This document shows, one piece after another, positions 62,158 through 64,000 of a stretch of 64,000 nt of DNA. Position numbers and translations under genes: made by a program. Where the stretch lies: the NCBI GenBank assembly GCA_903955385.1, contig CAJBNH010000098.1, positions 1 to 64,000 on the forward strand, given 5' to 3'. How positions within the stretch are numbered: the stretch's first letter is position 1; every line of letters begins with the position of its first letter. The notes under the pieces were generated by a model. The model did not search any database. It saw only the letters and a list, made by a program, of their open reading frames with translations, and was not told where the DNA came from. Source of the stretch: an uncultured Myxococcales bacterium (GTDB lineage: Bacteria; Myxococcota_A; UBA9042).

Positions 62158-64000
62158 ATGCTTGCGGACGGCACTTTTCGATCGAGGCTGGGTCCTGCGC
62201 TGGCGATCGCGGTGCTGTGGATCCTGACGCCGCTGGCCCTTGCCGCACCCGTCAGTCCGCCGCGCCCCCAGTCGCTGCTCGCCGTCGAGGTGGTCGAGGC
62301 GCCGCAGGCGACCGTCATCACCCTGCGGACCCGCCAAGCCCCCGCCTTCACTTCGTTTCGTCTGGATCAGCCCGCTCGCCTGTTCATGGACGTGGCCGGG
62401 GCGGCGATCGAGGTGGGCGCGCTGGGCTCGCAGACGATCGACAACGGCGTCGTGCGGTCGGTCGAGGCCCTGCCGTTCCAGCGTGGCAGTGTTCGACACG
62501 CGCGCATCATCGTCACCTTCCAGCGCGACGCCCTGTACCACGTCAAGGTCGACGGACAGGCCGTGGTGCTGACGATCGACGGCACCGACCGCAGGCCTGC
62601 CGCGGACCCCGCCGTCGCCGCTGCCGAACGGGAGCGGGCCAGACTGCAGCAGGAGGCGAAGCTGCAAGCGGCGCTGGCCCAGCAGGCCGAAAAGCAACGG
62701 CAAGCAGAAGCGGCGCAGCAGGCCGAAAAGCAACGGCAGGCCCAGCAGGCTGAGACGAAGCGACAGGCCGAATTGGCGCAACAAGCCGAGAAGAAACGGC
62801 AAGCCGAGCAGGCGCTGCAAGCCGAAAAGCAGCGGCGTGCCGAGCTGGCACAGCAGGCCGAGACGAAGCGGCAAGCCGATCTGGCGCAGCGGGCCGAGAA
62901 GAAGCGGCAGGCCGAGCTGGCCAAACAGGTCGAAAAGCAACGGCAAGCCGATCTGGCGCTGCAAGCCGAGAAGCAGCGGCAAGCCGAGCTGGCGCAACAG
63001 GCCGAGCGGAAGCGGCAGGCCAGGCTGGCGCAACAAGCCGAAAAGCAAAGGCAAGCGGTGGCGGCGCTAGCGTCGCAGGAGAACCGGCTGGACGGTCTAC
63101 TTCGCGACCACGAGGCGCTGCAGCAGCAGTGGCTGGACGAGCTGCGGGTGCATGAAGTGACGCTGGTCGCTGCCTTGGACGACGCCCGCCAGCGCAAAGC
63201 CGCAGCGACGACGCCGGGCGAGGCGAAGGCGTGCGACGAAGAGATCGCCCGACAGAATACCGAGTTGCAGCGTCTTCGTATGCGGGTGCAGGCGCGTGAG
63301 CTGGCCCGGCAGGAGGCGACCCGCGAGGGCCTGCGGCTGACCGAGGAACGCCGCAGGGCCGAAGGAGCCACCACCGAAGCTGCTGTGGCGCAACGGGAAA
63401 GGCGTCTTGCGATTTGGGAGGCCGACGCGCGGGCCCGCGCCTCCACCGCTCGCCAAGGCCTGGCCGCCGAACACCGGCGTCGCGAAGAGGCCCTGCGAGC
63501 CGCGAAAGCTGCCCCGCCACCGCCCAAGAGCGCGCCGCTGGACGACCACCTGCGACGTCAGCAGGCGCGCCTGAGGCTGTTGGCAGAGCGGGACACGGGC
63601 AAGTCCAAGGACAAACCCAAAGAGAACAAGGACAACGGCGAGGCTTCCAGCGTCGCGGTCCCGCCCCCGCCTGCGCTGCCCAAGGGTCCGGCAGAGGTCG
63701 ATGACGTCGCCATCACCGCCCGCGGCCCGCAGCAGGGCCGGGTAGAGCTGCCGTTGACGGGAAATGCCGCGGGCGCGCGCGCGCAGGTGATCGAGCGCGG
63801 CGCCAAGCGGTTGGTGGTGCGCGTGACTGGGGTGCGCCTGCCGGATCGCCTGCAGCGCGCCTATGACACCAAGGCTCTGCTGGGGCCGGTGGACCGGGTG
63901 ACCGTGTTCCGTCCGGAGCAGGGCAACGACGAAGTGCGGTTGGTGCTGGATCTGGCGCGACCGACGCTGGACCACCTGACCGTCGCGAACGGCAAGGTTC
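62158..64000 (+). CDS. PilQ-like AMIN-domain protein with long coiled coil (C-terminus cut by window edge)
   Basis: 614 residues are present and the gene continues past the right edge. The signal peptide ends at LTPLALAA. An AMIN domain (about 40-145: RLDQPARLFMDVAGAAIEVG, FQRDALYHVKVDGQAVVLTI) marks the N-terminus of type IV pilus secretins and of AmiC-type proteins. A very long Glu/Gln/Lys/Ala/Arg coiled coil (about 160-460) is dominated by 12-residue TolA-like repeats. A second AMIN-like segment starts near 520 (VELPLTGNAAGARAQVIERG, VTVFRPEQGNDEVRLVLDLA). Position after pilM and the PilN/PilP-like gene makes a secretin likely, but the secretin domain itself is outside the window. GGAGAAG precedes the ATG. 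Confidence 0.7.
   Translation, partial: MLADGTFRSRLGPALAIAVLWILTPLALAAPVSPPRPQSLLAVEVVEAPQATVITLRTRQAPAFTSFRLDQPARLFMDVAGAAIEVGALGSQTIDNGVVRSVEALPFQRGSVRHARIIVTFQRDALYHVKVDGQAVVLTIDGTDRRPAADPAVAAAERERARLQQEAKLQAALAQQAEKQRQAEAAQQAEKQRQAQQAETKRQAELAQQAEKKRQAEQALQAEKQRRAELAQQAETKRQADLAQRAEKKRQAELAKQVEKQRQADLALQAEKQRQAELAQQAERKRQARLAQQAEKQRQAVAALASQENRLDGLLRDHEALQQQWLDELRVHEVTLVAALDDARQRKAAATTPGEAKACDEEIARQNTELQRLRMRVQARELARQEATREGLRLTEERRRAEGATTEAAVAQRERRLAIWEADARARASTARQGLAAEHRRREEALRAAKAAPPPPKSAPLDDHLRRQQARLRLLAERDTGKSKDKPKENKDNGEASSVAVPPPPALPKGPAEVDDVAITARGPQQGRVELPLTGNAAGARAQVIERGAKRLVVRVTGVRLPDRLQRAYDTKALLGPVDRVTVFRPEQGNDEVRLVLDLARPTLDHLTVANGKV
62669..63060 (+). repeat. 36-base tandem repeat encoding a TolA-like coiled coil
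   Basis: About ten units of the 12-residue pattern AELAQQAEKKRQ (variants AEQALQAEKQRR, ADLAQRAEKKRQ, ARLAQQAEKQRQ) in register within the PilQ-like gene. Codons between units differ at several sites, so slippage is not very recent. Length could vary between strains. Confidence 0.85.

Overview
The window is high-G+C bacterial chromosome, densely packed with genes on both strands. RecBCD-type repair, OmpA/TSP3 and DUF4398 lipoproteins, many lipobox proteins, type IV pilus genes and giant Cys/Asp-rich lipoproteins with MopE-type metal-binding repeats together suggest a Gram-negative of the Myxococcota / former Deltaproteobacteria. That placement is inference from gene content; there is no rRNA here. 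I saw no transposase, integrase, phage gene or CRISPR array.

Layout. 1-8,002: 3'-truncated recC (-), a small TPR-like membrane protein, a Memo-AMMECR1 fusion, an SD-led lipoprotein, a DmeF-type metal exporter and a zinc-ribbon membrane protein. 8,337-13,665: a lytic transglycosylase and the translationally coupled pair mutL-miaA. 13,662-18,089: a DUF2752 protein, a TPR/PEGA protein, an orphan lysine-fermentation dehydrogenase (kdd), and a DUF4398 + OmpA/TSP3 lipoprotein operon (-). 18,350-21,219: a lipoprotein / UbiA prenyltransferase / lipoprotein cluster joined by ATGA overlaps, then a secreted protein. 21,229-26,969: a tandem radical-SAM protein (-) divergent from a 1,083-residue TPR/HEAT protein. 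27,098-32,356: a 1,752-residue MopE-repeat lipoprotein. 32,566-34,942: an RluA-like protein, a solitary nuoB, and rlmB (-). 35,066-41,824: two paralogous Cys-rich lipoproteins (-) with the same C-terminal signature. 42,058-48,556: RNase HI, a C4 zinc-ribbon coiled-coil protein, a CAT-anticodon tRNA, and the rpoD-dnaG operon (-). 48,963-56,761: a giant GT39-like membrane protein, mtnA and a double M16 peptidase in one operon. 56,817-60,144: a DsbA-like thiol oxidoreductase, an OB-fold lipoprotein and argD, all (-). 60,332-64,000: pilM, a compact PilN/PilP-like hybrid, and a PilQ-like AMIN protein cut by the window end.

Functional groupings: dnaG-rpoD is a reduced macromolecular-synthesis operon without rpsU. 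Its promoter is preceded by tandem TTGACA-type boxes. mutL-miaA, recC, rnhA and dnaG are DNA/RNA housekeeping genes. A large share of the rest is cell-envelope and surface machinery.

The most unusual items are the pilus cluster, in which PilN-, PilO- and PilP-type genes appear condensed into one 214-residue protein and the PilQ-like protein carries a TolA-like coiled coil between its AMIN-like domains; the paralogous Cys-rich lipoproteins with a shared C-terminal signature and a duplicated ~300-residue super-module; and the tandem radical-SAM enzyme. These assignments come from reading motifs by eye, with no database search.
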